Source: Larimichthys crocea (lineage: Eukaryota; Chordata; Actinopteri; Sciaenidae). From it: DNA of 64,000 bases. Both the position numbers and the translations under genes were made by a program. The stretch covers positions 7,985,608-8,049,607 of the forward strand of contig NC_040027.1 of the NCBI RefSeq assembly GCF_000972845.2, written 5' to 3'. Below the pieces are notes generated by a model. It did no database searches. It saw only the letters and a list, made by a program, of their open reading frames with translations, and was not told the DNA's origin. Positions within the stretch are counted from its first letter, which is position 1. Each line of letters begins with the position of its first letter. Below are positions 1-11,474 of this stretch, piece by piece.

Positions 1-221
1 AAAGTCTAACCAATCGTTGCGTACAGCGAGATGGGAGTGGGACCACGTCGTCATGACGAGACGACACACTGCAGAGAATCTGGAATCGACGGCTGCAGAT
101 TAATTTTCTTTGGCTAATTAATCAGCTGATTGTTTCCACACTCGAGATGGAAGAATCGGATAATACGCCTCACTGTTCATGTTTGTTTCCTCTTCTTCCA
201 TCAACAACACCTGCTCATCCC

Positions 222-274
222 TCTTTCTTTCTTTCTTTCTTTCTTTCTTTGTATCCGTCATTTTCATCCCTTCA

Positions 275-308
<34 letters not shown>
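222..308. repeat. Pyrimidine microsatellites (CTTT)n then (CT)n
   Basis: A (CTTT)n run at 222-250 is followed by a (CT)n run at about 276-308. Together with the CA/TG arrays that follow, this makes the first 600 bases almost entirely simple sequence. Confidence 0.95.
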
Positions 309-312
<4 letters not shown>

Positions 313-381
313 ACTCACTCACTCTTTCTCACTTCCCGGCTCAGTGACTCACTCGCTCGCTCTTTTGTTGTGCTGTTGACA

Positions 382-383
<2 letters not shown>

Positions 384-424
<41 letters not shown>
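384..424. repeat. (CA)n microsatellite
   Basis: Pure CA dinucleotide run of about 20 units. A TG run lies 116 bp downstream, so the two are complementary on one strand. Confidence 0.97.
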
Positions 425-427
<3 letters not shown>

Positions 428-536
428 TGCATAAACACATCATCCAATAATCGTATTATTATTCTAACAAAGACACACACACATATCTGCTGCTGTGTTT
501 ACAGGTGTACAGACCTGTGTCTGCACTGATTGTTCT

Positions 537-540
<4 letters not shown>

Positions 541-579
<39 letters not shown>
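541..579. repeat. (TG)n microsatellite
   Basis: Pure TG run of about 19 units, in inverted relation to the CA run at 384-424. Confidence 0.97.
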
Positions 580-581
<2 letters not shown>

Positions 582-659
582 CGCGTAACGAGAAGCGGCA
601 GAGGAATTTCCGGGGATATCGGTTGTTAAATGTACAGTGCTTCCATTAACGTCACTGTC

Positions 660-1570
660 ACAAGGTATCACAGAGGCAATATCTCACCCAGAGGAGAGGA
701 AGAGAGGGAAGGAGAGGAGAGAGGAGAGGAGGACAATAGAAAAGAAGAAAGACGATAGAGGAGTGGAGGAAAAGAAGACAAACAGAGGAGGACAAAGGAG
801 AATGATGATCAGATATGAAGACAAAAGAGACGAGAGAGGAGAAGAAAAGGAAGGAGGACAGAAGTGAGACGAGAAGTCAAATTGAGGAGAGACAGAGGGA
901 TGAGGACAAAAGGCAGATGAAGAGAAAGAGAGGACGCAGCAGAAGAGAAAGCAGAGAGGACAAAGAGACGAGGATCTTTGTCCTCTTTGAAAAGAAGAGA
1001 TGAGAAGAAAAGAAGATGAAACTGAGCAAGAGCAGAGAGGACAAAGAGACGGGGACAAAAGGAGAAGAGAAGGGAGGACAAATGCAAAGAGGACATGAGG
1101 AAGAGAACAAAGAGAGAAGAGGACAAGGACAAAAGGAACAAAGGAAAGGAAGGAAGAGGACAAAAAGGAGGAGAACAAAGAGAGGACAGACAGAGAGAAG
1201 AGGACAAAAAGAGACGAGAGAAAGACAAAGTGAAGAAGAGAAGTGGACAAAGGAAAGGAGGGAAGAGAACCGAGAAAAAAGAGGACAAAGAGATGAAGAG
1301 ACGAAACAGAGCTGGACAAAAGAAGACAAGAAGAAAGAAGACAAAAGAAAAGAGGACAAGAACAAATAGAACAAAGGAAAGGAAGGAAGGAAGGAAGAGG
1401 ACAAACAGAAGAGAGAGAAGATGGAAGAGAAGACAACTAGACAGACAGAAGAAAGAGGAGGACAGAGAGGACAAACAAAGAGAGAAGAGAAAAGACAAAC
1501 AGCTGGACAGAGAGAAGAAACGCAAAGAGGACAAGAAGAAGAAGAAAAGAAAGAGAGGAGGAGAGCTGCA
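660..1570. repeat. 0.9-kb polypurine tract with recurring GAGGACAAA motif
   Basis: The plus strand is almost entirely A and G, with single C or T interruptions. The 9-mer GAGGACAAA or a one-base variant recurs roughly 18 times, so the tract is a degenerate tandem repeat rather than random purine sequence. All reading frames through it give Lys/Arg/Glu-rich or Ser/Leu-rich low-complexity peptides with no domain, so it is not treated as coding. Long homopurine tracts of this kind can adopt triplex structures. Confidence 0.9.
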
Positions 1571-1639
1571 GACGTGAACAATGAACCGTCGTTCAGCTCT
1601 GCAGCAGATCAGCAGCTCCTATAGAGGATGTATGGAGCC

Positions 1640-2097
1640 GCACACAAAGACACACACACATTAACACACATTAACACACACACACCGACACACACACACA
1701 TTCACTGTGCAAGCAGATAAACAGGCTGACACACACTCATAAACATACAGTAAATAATACCGAGAGCGGGAAACGCACAAGGTGTGTGTGTGTGTGCACC
1801 CACACACACACACACACACCCCTCCTCGGTCACTGAGGTGTTCTGTCATTAAAACATGCTCCATTGCTCTATACTGCAAAGACCATATACTGCATTGGTA
1901 TACACATAAACACACACACACAGTTCTCTCCTCGCTGTCCTTCCAGCTGCATGAACACACACACACACACACACACACTCTGTGTTTCCCCTACAGACAG
2001 CTGTGGTCTCCGATCAGCAATGTTTGAAAATGATTTATTGATCAGTGTTGGCATTATGAAGTAGACCCTGAACCGCTGTTCTTTTCAATTTAAACTG

Positions 2098-2125
<28 letters not shown>
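1640..2125. repeat. Cluster of interrupted (CA)n arrays
   Basis: CA-rich blocks lie at about 1640-1702, 1780-1820, 1905-1921, 1955-1979 and 2097-2125, separated by short unique sequence. No coding exon or RNA gene is visible between them. Confidence 0.9.
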
Positions 2126-2128
<3 letters not shown>

Positions 2129-2170
2129 CATATAATCCTAAACATCAAGATATGAGAGCAGAGTTATAGA

Positions 2171-2271
2171 TTGAGATATATATAAAAATATATATATATA
2201 AGGTGCGTCTCCGGGCNNNNNNNNNNATTGAGATATATATAAAAAAATATATATATAGTGCGTCTCCGGGC
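2171..2271. other. 10-N assembly gap flanked by the same 45-bp sequence on both sides
   Basis: The 45 bases before the Ns (2171-2216), an AT-rich run ending in GTGCGTCTCCGGGC, recur almost unchanged right after the Ns (2227-2271). This is what unmerged overlapping contig ends look like. The true locus probably holds one copy and no gap. Confidence 0.85.
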
Positions 2272-2630
2272 TGCAGAGAGTCGTGTGTTTGGATATTCTC
2301 TTGATGTTTGATGCATCATTCAGGTCAAATGGGGGAAATTAATTTATTTTTGATGTTCACAGGAGATTATGGCTGAGTTTGATCTGTATCTGGAGTCTCT
2401 GCACACACTCAAAGTCTCTGATCTTCCTCCGCTCGCTCTGTCTGCAGCAGGCATTCAGTCCTGCAGTGACATGCAGTGACACCAGGGGGCAGCTGACTCC
2501 AGTCCTCACGGACACAGAGTGCACAGAGACTCTAACATGGAGGAGAGAGGTTCAACAAACTGAACCAGGATCAGAAATGATGTTCATGTGCATGAAAACA
2601 GCTGCTGTGGTGACAGAGGATACAAACACA

Positions 2631-3369
2631 GTCACAGAGACTACGTCCAGGTTTTAGACAGTCTGCGGGGACGTCACGGAGACTACGTCCAGGTTTTAGA
2701 CAGTCTGAGGGGACGTCAGAGAGACTACGTCCAGGTTTTAGACAGTCTGTGGGGATGTCACAGAGACTACGTCCAGGTTTTAGACAGTCTGTGTGGATGT
2801 CACAGAGACTACGTCCAGGTTTTAGACAGTCTGCGGGGACGTCACAGAGACTACGTCCAGGTTTTAGACAGTCTGCGGGGACGTCACGGAGACTACGTCC
2901 AGGTTTTAGACAGTCTGCGGGGACGTCACGGAGACTACATCCAGGTTTTAGACAGTCTGCGGGGACGTCACGGAGACTACGTCCAGGTTTTAGACAGTCT
3001 GCGGGGACGTCACGGAGACTACGTCCAGGTTTTAGACAGTCTGCGGGGACGTCACGGAGACTACATCCAGGTTTTAGACAGTCTGCAAGGACGTCACGGA
3101 GACTACGTCCAGGTTTTAGACAGTGTGGGGGGAAGTCACGGAGACTACGTCCAGGTTTTAGGCAGTCTGCGGGGAAGTCACGGAGACTACGTCCAGGTTT
3201 TAGACAGTCTGCGGGGACGTCACGGAGACTATGTCCAGGTTTTAGACAGTGTGGGGACGTCACAGAGACGACGTCCAGGTTTTAGACAGTCTGCTGGGAC
3301 GTCACAGAGACTACGTCCAGGTTTTAGACAGTCTGAGGGGACGTCACGGAGACTACATCCAGGTTTTAC
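2631..3369 (+). repeat. 42-bp minisatellite, 17 full units plus a partial unit
   Basis: Unit core is GACTACGTCCAGGTTTTAGA followed by a 22-base segment containing CAGTCTG and GGACGTCAC. Units are mostly 90-98 percent alike by eye. One unit near 3228-3267 is 40 bp instead of 42, which shifts the reading frame. Because 42 is divisible by three, several frames stay open across the array (14-residue peptide repeats), but nothing else supports a gene. Four other loci of the same unit lie at 17694, 20678, 21845 and 23791. Confidence 0.97.
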
Positions 3370-4389
3370 GGATTAAGTCATAAAATAATGGGAATAAATG
3401 GACAGTGGGAGTTTTACACGTCGTGTTCATGGACAGTTCGTAAGTATGGAGACTTCTTCGCCCTCCTCCATCTCCCTGTGTCTGCTCGTCCCTGGCATCC
3501 TGACCCTCTGTGGGTCTCTCGTGGCCACAAAGTCGAACCCAAACACGAGTTCATGGACTCCCTGGTGAGGCGTCCACCTCCCCTCTGCTTCTGCACTCAG
3601 CTCGTATCGTGATTTGCTGAAGGAGTTCCAACTCTCCGTGGATTCGATTTGTTTCGTTGTGCCGCACTCTTAAAAAATGAACTGCAGGTCCGGATGTGAG
3701 ACAGATAGAGAGAGAGAGAGAAATGAGGTGGAGGGCTGAGGTGACCTGCAGGCTGCTGCTGGAGCGTGACGGCCGGATCCTGTTACCACTGCCAAGGCTT
3801 GAAATGACAATCTCCTCTCCACCACTGCTCATATAATAACGCTTTTCCTCCTCCTCCTCCTCCTCCTCTGGCCACTCGCTCTGGTTTCTCCATCCCTTCC
3901 TCTTCTGCCTCTTTGTTTCTTTGTTCTGCTCAGCAGCTCTCCAGCCTCACTTCATGTCGGAGCGTCACCATCAGCTGAAGAGCCGATCAGGCTCAAACAG
4001 GTGTTTGACCGGATGAGTCTACCTGAGACATTACAACCTGCAGAATATGTCTACATGCTTCTCACAGCAAATATTGATTTATGTGATTAATTTAGATGAA
4101 TTCATCAAAGAATGGAATGAATTAGATTAATTTTTATCCGCTTGACAACCTTAATTATAATGCATAGATACTGCTGCCACCTTTTCGTCCCTGTTGGTGC
4201 AAACAGGCTGATCTTCCTCCCTCGTGTGCTGAATCTTAAGCAGACCCTCTGCAGCGGAGCTATTAGCAGCTAAGCCTCTGTTAGCCCACTGAAACCTTGA
4301 TCCTCCATCTCCTCCTGACCAATCTCCCATGACAGCTTCCCGCTCTGCTCCCCAGGGGGGAACCTGCCAGACAACCAGGGCCACGAGGC

Positions 4390-4391
<2 letters not shown>
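3370..4391. other. Non-coding stretch, no gene seen
   Basis: Unique sequence with a short (TCC)n run at about 3846-3869 and a short (GA)n run near 3708-3722. No exon with convincing splice sites and no RNA gene was recognised. Confidence 0.6.

Positions 4392-4434
<43 letters not shown>
4392..4434. repeat. (CA)n microsatellite
   Basis: Pure CA run of about 21 units. Confidence 0.97.
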
Positions 4435-4436
<2 letters not shown>

Positions 4437-6897
4437 CGTACTGTATGTGCACACTCTGACACACGCATACATTAGCATACATGCATGCACTCATATGCAG
4501 GCATGCAAACGTGGACGCTGCCTTTGTCTGGAGACTCTCTGATTTACATTCACACTCACACACAAGCTAAACGCTATAGATGACGTCTTTCACACAAACA
4601 GATGCAAGTCATTCGTCTTGCTTTGTGATCACATACACTGCATATGTATATGCATCCGAAACGCACATCACATCCGTCTTCAGGGCTGACTGAGCTGTTT
4701 CTAAACGTAACGCGAGGCTCCCTTTGTGCTAAAAATATGTCGATGCGTGTATTTATTTCAGTTACTGACTTTGTTCACAGCTTCCAACAAACACGGACAG
4801 CAGATATCCGTCTGCGTTAAACGGTATCGACGTCAGACAGATGCAGTGCTCATGCCACGCGACAGAGAAGAACCTCATAAACAAAATACAAAATGAAAAT
4901 GAAGTAATGTTTCAGCTACGTCGGTGTAAACAGATAAAAAATGCCTCGTGCATTAAATTCATCACAGTTTAGTTCATGCACTTCCAGTTACTGTCGATGC
5001 AGCCATTGTTTTCCATTCATTTTACTACACTATCAAAAATAACTTAAAGACTTAAAGGTTCCTAGAAACTGAACTAAAGTGTTTAAGACAACTTTGCAAA
5101 CAGCCAATCATCAACAAGGTCACCAATGTTGTGGAGAACTTGCTGAAGTCAAAGGTCAAAGGTCAGGAGTTCAGAAAGTGTTCAGGAGCCTCTGATGTCT
5201 TGTGCTGTATTATTTATTGACGCTTGGCCAAGGAGAATTAGAGACACTCTCAAAGTTCATCAGAAGTGCCTGAGTCGGTCTCACATTCTGCCCAACTCAT
5301 CCTGGTGGATCGACTTTAAACTTTTAAGTGATCAACGTCTCACAGAGGTTGTTTGTTGTTGAGTTTCAAGGACATCTGAGATCTTTATTAGCTCAAGAAA
5401 CCCTGAAAGTCACATTGAGATTTGCAGCTTTCTATCTAATATTTGGATTCTTATAACTAACCGATTTAGAGGTAACATTTTCAAAGAAGAAGAACGCAGA
5501 ATTCCCAATAATAAACCAGTAAATCCTCCCAGTTCGTCAGCGTTTGGTTGGATTGAAGCCGACTGAAAGCCGGACATGGTGTCTGGTCTGACCCTCTGTG
5601 TGACAGGCAGGGACCCTACAGAGTCCTGCTAATTCATCCGTCTGCTCATTTATCACCTCTGATAAATCACCCACCTCCTGCTACTCATCATCACATTGGC
5701 ATCATGTTCCCAAACAACCTGACATTCCGCTCAACGGGGTCCCAATACATTATTAATGGCACAGTTGAGGACATGCCACAGGTCCACATTCATCATCTGA
5801 TGGACCAACTTCGTCTGCTGTTTGTCTCTCGGACACGTCGTGTACGGGGGATGAAAACAGCTGCTGGAGACTGAAACAGACACACAAAACTAAAAAAAAA
5901 GAACCTAAAAGAGGCTAAAAAACTCCGTCAAAGCCAAACGTACTCAGCTGCTTCATTGCTGATTCTAAAGACATCATTTTTAAAGTTCTCATGAAACATC
6001 TAGCGTGTTTCATATTCACATATTTCCTGTGAGACTTCTCATGGCTACTGGTCAGTGTTTACAGTGTTACCACCAGAAGCAGCATGCAGCAATGGCGGTC
6101 CCAGTGACTGAAGAGTCAGTCTGCACCCGAACACACCATCGGAGACCGAGAGAGGCCAGTTTGACAACTGGCAATACAGTACCGAGGTGGTTTTGGTTGT
6201 TGTTGCATTGCTCATTGTCACTGGCTGACTTACAGTGCTGGTCATGTGATAAAAAAGACTTAAACGTCAGTTTTGACTTTAAAGACGAAGGACAAAATGT
6301 ATAAAAATGCATCTGAAGTTCAGCAGAAGCTGAAACGAGGCGACATCAGCCCGAGTTCACTAAATGAAGCGTCCCTCCCTCGCCCTGATAGTCGTGCTTG
6401 TTGTCTCTCTTCAGATGTTTCCGGCTGTAATTGGTCTCCAGAAAGACGAGAGAGACGAGAAGAAGAAGACACGGCCGAGGAAACATCCGACACCGTGCGT
6501 TTGGATCCCGGTGCATTCGTTGCATTAAGCATGAAGCTGACTGTCACACTGACCTCTGACTGTCGGCGTGTGTTTGTGCGTGCACGATGTGTGTGTCACA
6601 CGTCAGTCGTGACGGTTTCCATGCATGTATGCATGCAGCAGGTCTGTACGTTTAGATTCCTCTGCGCGGACTCACCCGGTCACTGTGTTTCTGTGGATGT
6701 GTCCAACACAAACTCCAGCCAGTGTGTTGAAGCTTTGCCTTTGGCTGAACTCAACTTATTTGGTAAACTCCCTTCATGCCTCCTCTCGTTTTTTATTGGC
6801 CAACAACTGCGAGAACAAACTAGAACAAAGTGTCACAGCCAGCCAGAGCGAGCGCCAAAAGGCCGAGCCCAGAGAGAGAGGGTGAATCACCGGGCAC

Positions 6898-6899
<2 letters not shown>
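4435..6899. other. Non-coding stretch, no gene seen
   Basis: About 2.5 kb of apparently unique, moderately AT-rich sequence. Open frames here are short, lack recognisable domains and have no matching splice sites. No dispersed repeat was recognised. Confidence 0.55.

Positions 6900-6934
<35 letters not shown>
6900..6934. repeat. (TG)n microsatellite
   Basis: Pure TG run of about 17 units. Confidence 0.97.
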
Positions 6935-6935
<1 letters not shown>

Positions 6936-7449
6936 ACTGTGGAAATTATTTGTGTTTTCAGCCATGAACGATGTGATGAATACAAACATTCCTGATTGGA
7001 TCAGTAGTGTTGCATATAAAAATCACCTCAAACACATTTCCACTCATCAGTTTAACCTGCAGCTCTTCACGCCAAGATCTTTGTCATTTGGATGACACTT
7101 TGCATTAGACGGCACCGATTCAGGCTGGAAATATGCAAACATCGAGGAGAGTGAGTGTGACACGGAGGAGGTAAATCTGACCAGCCAAACCAAAACGTGG
7201 AGCTAAAAGAGCCACACGGACGTCGGATGTCTGCATCAGCTCTACAAGACTCATGTCAAACAGCACAGAGAGAGTCTGCAGATGAGCCACAAAACAAACC
7301 CCAAACTCAGACGTCACAGACGCTTTTGGCCACGGCTCATCACAGAAAATAATCATGAAGATAGCGGGTGCAACTTCCATCTACAAAGACTGCTGGAAGT
7401 GTAAGATGTAAGAAAAAAATATGCATTTACATGCATTCATGTTATTCTA

Positions 7450-7590
7450 AGATAAGATGAGATATACTTTATTGTCCCAGGGGGAACATTCGTCACACAG
7501 CTGCAGTTGGTTTAAATATAAAACGTAGCCAACAAAACTACAAAGATTATTAAAATAAAAAAGAGGAATGAATTCTTAAAAAGTTACAGA
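7450..7590. mobile_element. Dispersed fish repeat, LINE-tail-like (ACTTTATTG family)
   Basis: The segment starts with GATAAGATGAGATATACTTT, then TATTGTCCCAGGGGGAA, followed by an AT-rich tail. I recognise the pattern 'tactttattgatcccagggggaa' as a very common dispersed teleost repeat, often annotated as a LINE 3' end; the precise family is not certain. A second copy lies at 36375-36500. Confidence 0.55.
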
Positions 7591-9773
7591 AACTCTTCTA
7601 CACCATCACATGTACAGTTATCTAGACATGAAAGTAGGACTATCAGGATATGACATGTTGGTTACATCACACAGCCAAAGCAACAGAACAGTAGATTTTA
7701 TTAGAGGTCACCTGACAGGTGAAACAAGTCTAATGATAGATGAGACCAGCGGTTGTCAAATTTTTTGGGGCCAGGAACAGGAGAGGAACTTTTCTAAGCC
7801 TCACTGCTCTTTGTGCTCCTTGATGCCACAGGAATTATTCATATTTTATACCTGGGCTGGCTTCATGCTTCTTGCTAATACCTGAAGACATGTGACACAT
7901 TTTTTCTTCCATCGTTGTTCTCAATAAAACCAAACTCGAGGTAACTGTCATCGTATTTTTGCAAGTTTGGCCTTTGTAAGTTCTGAGTTTGTCAGACCAA
8001 AGAAGAAAGTGTTATTAACCACCCAGCCAAATTTGAATAATTAAAAATAGACACGTTTATGAAATCAGGTAAAATTGAATTCTCAGCTCCAGGACTGTGG
8101 GGAGGGCGGCCTGCGCGTGTCATCGAGCCACCTTTTAAGGACCGCCCACAAAATCCTGAGACTGAAAACTGGTGAAAAACGGTTTAAACCTCTAACTCCA
8201 CATTTCAGTGACATATCGTTCAAAGTCTTTTCACGTGTTTTCACCAACATATTTAATGTGTTTGGAAAGAATCGACTTTAAGTGACGATGGTATAAGACA
8301 CAATGTATTCACAGGTGTTCTGTTATAGAAAATAATGCACCTTTCATTGTTGTTGCTAAAGATTTGAATCACACAGATTTACGTCTTCAGTTAAAACCAG
8401 TGGACTTGCACTGTAAGTAAAGCCTGTAATACTTCCACCGTTAAAGGTTTATAAAGGAGGCAGACAAAGAGAGGTTCAGGATTAGACTGCAGCCCTCTGT
8501 AACACACAGCATGCTGCAGAGTGTGCATGTGCAAACACAATCATACATCAGCTCCTGTACCATTTGTCTGTATTATACATTAATGAGAGCACAAAAGACT
8601 CCCAACTAAACACAAACACAGCAAATCCACATCTCAACACTTTTCCCGCTCTCGAAAATACCCATCAGCAGATTCGTGTCGTTTTCATGAATACAAATGC
8701 GCTCGGTGGCCGTCAACCTTTTAACCATTTTCACTCACCTTCTGCAGCACGCACACAGCTGCGACACACAACTGCACAAAGAAACAAACAGCCAAAGACT
8801 TGGTTTTATGTGGTTTTATGTGGTTTTATGTGGTTTCATGTGCAGAGTGCAGGCTCGCCTTGAAGGACAAATGAGTAGATTTATATAGAGTATTTCTCCA
8901 GAGCAGCTCTCGTAAAGTGTTTTGAATAATATAATAATGTATGCTGGATTCCTGCAGAGGGAACAAAGAAGAGATGAGTGGGAAAAGAAAATGAAATGAA
9001 AGGAGGGAAAGATGAATACAGCAGCAAAATACACGAGAATACAGCTGAGAACAGGCGCGTACGTGTTGGTGAGACTGAACAGTCTGTTCCAATAAACATA
9101 AATCTCTGCTTGTTCCACGTTTCTTAAATTTTGATTTTTATATTGTGAATTCTTTTTGACTGTTGATCAAATAAATAAATAATCAGCTGTAATGTAACGT
9201 CTGTTCTCACTCTATGTAACTTTGGGCTCCGGGTCGGGAGAAGTACGTAACGCTTTACGGCACTAAGTCACACAGCAGCAACTATTTCACTGATTCTGGT
9301 GAAACTGGATCATATTTTATGGAGGAAATGTTTTCTGGTTTTCCCTCTGATGTCCTCAGGTGGTTTACAGGTGGAGGGGATGCTGACGGGGAGCGGAGCT
9401 GGTGTTGTGCCAGAACAGGAGCTGGGCGAGAAGCCGCCAGAGAAGAGTAAATCTTAAATCAACTCACTAGTTTTTGATCATAGTTAATGTAACCGGGTTT
9501 GTTTAGCTCTGTGACATACCACACTGTCATATCTGCTACATAATAATATATATAGAAACAAAAGAAAGAAACAAAGAGCACACACACACACACACAGAGC
9601 TGACTGTGTGTGTGTGTGTACAATCCTCCAGTTAGCTGTCCTGTAAAACTGAAGCAGTAATTGCACAGAGGTAAACAGCAGCAGCAGCAGCTCAGGGCTG
9701 ATATAATACAGTATGTGACAGAGCTGCAGGCACAGACTCACATGAATATTTGACTATGGCTGTTGACATGTAC
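7591..9773. other. Non-coding stretch with one short tandem repeat, no gene seen
   Basis: A 10-bp unit (GGTTTTATGT) is repeated four times at 8802-8842. Otherwise the sequence appears unique and AT-rich. No exon or RNA gene was recognised. Confidence 0.55.
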
Positions 9774-9817
<44 letters not shown>

Positions 9818-9954
9818 CACAGGGAGTGTCAGATCTGCATCACTTCAGGCGATCTGTGCTTCTTTATGTTGGAACAAAGCTCATTAATGGAGATAAAAAC
9901 AAGACAAATCTCTGTCTGAGATAAATGAACACACACACACACACACACACACAC
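9774..9954. repeat. Two (CA)n microsatellites
   Basis: CA runs at 9774-9821 (one GC interruption) and 9929-9954, about 107 bp apart and in the same orientation. Confidence 0.95.
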
Positions 9955-10323
9955 TCAGTATACACAGAGTAATTTAGCATACGACCACACTCTTCTGGTG
10001 GATCACAGATTAAAGACTCAGCAGTCAGTTCGCCTCCTGATTTAACACCAGAGAGAGAACGGAGCTTGAACACTTGAGACGATCACACAGCTTTCAGCTC
10101 TTGTATCATCACCAGAAATTAAATTATTAATCAAAACAACAACAGCCGCGTTTCCAGGAAGGAAGACACAAAAGGTGTGCGCGTGGACGAGGCGTCACTC
10201 TGACGGTTCTGTTGGTACCAAACGACAAAAACAAAAGAAGCTGCATTTTAACAGGCAGCCACAGAAAGTTTAAACAATGAAACTACATAAAGTTCATAAA
10301 CTCAGTTCTGTTGTGAACAAAGG

Positions 10324-10360
<37 letters not shown>

Positions 10361-10474
10361 ACTGGAAATCAATTGTAATTATGTGAATCGGTCAAAATGA
10401 AACGAGGTTACAGTCGGAGCAAAAAAAGCCTCCACACTGCTGTGGTCAGCTGATGTTATGTCACAGTTTGACCT

Positions 10475-10521
<47 letters not shown>
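10324..10521. repeat. Two (CA)n microsatellites
   Basis: CA runs at about 10324-10356 and 10479-10521, in the same orientation. Confidence 0.95.
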
Positions 10522-10523
<2 letters not shown>

Positions 10524-11264
10524 ATCTGTACATTTCTTAATATGTTTAAATCTCAGTCAAGTAGTTTTAGTTTTAATTTTAATCAGACGAGTGTTGAAAC
10601 AAATATTTCCACTGTTGTCGAGTTGTCACTTGTTGCTGTTCAGCTCATATAACTGGACACAACATGAAACCTGCGTGTGATTTAAACAGCTGAGAAGAAA
10701 AATGATGAACTGTGCTTTGCAGAAACAGGAAAAAAAGGCATCAGTCTTTGAGCTCGAGCGTGATGTGAATACTGTTAATTAACTCGTAGACGAACACTTT
10801 GATGACCAGATCCAAGAGCGGAACGTTCACAGCAGACGGGAACAAAGACGCTGTGCAGGACGTTTGTGTCACAGTACACACATGGATATTCACACAGAGA
10901 ATGTACGTTCACATGAAGTGTGCTGGGAGGCAATAACAGGAGCGTGAAGTCGTGTAGTGAGATTAGATTTGTGTTTTACAAACAGCAGAGAGCAGCAGCA
11001 GCATCCTCGTGTACTGAACTGTACGTCACCCAGGAGAGCTCTGCAGCATAAACCTGAATTTATTCATTTTCCAAAGCTCAGAAACATTTTCACAACGTTC
11101 AGTCAGAGAATGAAAAGCAGCGGGAGGCTGATGCAACTTACATAAACACGCAGGTCCATCGAGTCTTTGCTGATCCCTGAAGGAAAATGTTCTTTCTGTT
11201 CACTCTAAAGTGAGCAGCTTTAGTGCTCAGCAGCACTTCAGCACGATCAGAAATGAGTCACTTC
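10522..11264. other. Non-coding stretch, no gene seen
   Basis: Apparently unique sequence; open frames are short and without domains. No RNA gene or repeat was recognised. Confidence 0.5.
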
Positions 11265-11474
11265 TGCAACAATTAGTCAGTTAATTGATTAGTTGTTAAC
11301 TATTAAATTAACCACAGACTAATTTAGTTGAAATTTCAGCTTCTAAAATGTGAATTTTCTGGATTTTTCTGGATTCTTTAGTCCAATAAAAGTGAGTATC
11401 TCTGAATTCTGGCTTTGAGAAACACTTTGCCACCAAACAATCAATGATGAAGATGATCGCGAGTTGCAGCCCTA
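11265..11474 (-). mobile_element. Decayed non-autonomous DNA transposon, 'gggctgcaactaa' family
   Basis: One end reads CTGCAACAATTAGTCAGTTA and the other ends in GAGTTGCAGCCCTAAA. These match my memory of a widespread teleost element whose ends read TAGGGCTGCAACTAA with many ATTAATCG motifs inside. The copy is diverged and internally deleted. Other fragments of the family appear at about 39530-39623 and 47474-47600. Orientation is given by the TAGGGCTGCAACT end lying on the minus strand. Confidence 0.6.

Noticed and set aside
684..1581. Several 160-250-residue open frames on both strands
   Set aside because: All are low-complexity Lys/Arg/Glu or Ser/Leu/Phe products of the polypurine tract.
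2631..3369. CRISPR-like regular repeats
   Set aside because: Units abut directly with no unique spacers, and the genome is vertebrate.
2571..3376. Three long open frames (230, 262 and 178 residues) with perfect 14-residue repeats
   Set aside because: They follow from a 42-bp unit without stop codons in several frames. Frames are open on both strands at once, one unit of 40 bp breaks the frame, and there is no promoter, splice or domain evidence.
7747..7860. hAT-like terminal motif CAGCGGTTGTCAAA with TTTTTTGGGG
   Set aside because: It resembles a hAT terminal repeat, but no partner end or target duplication was found.
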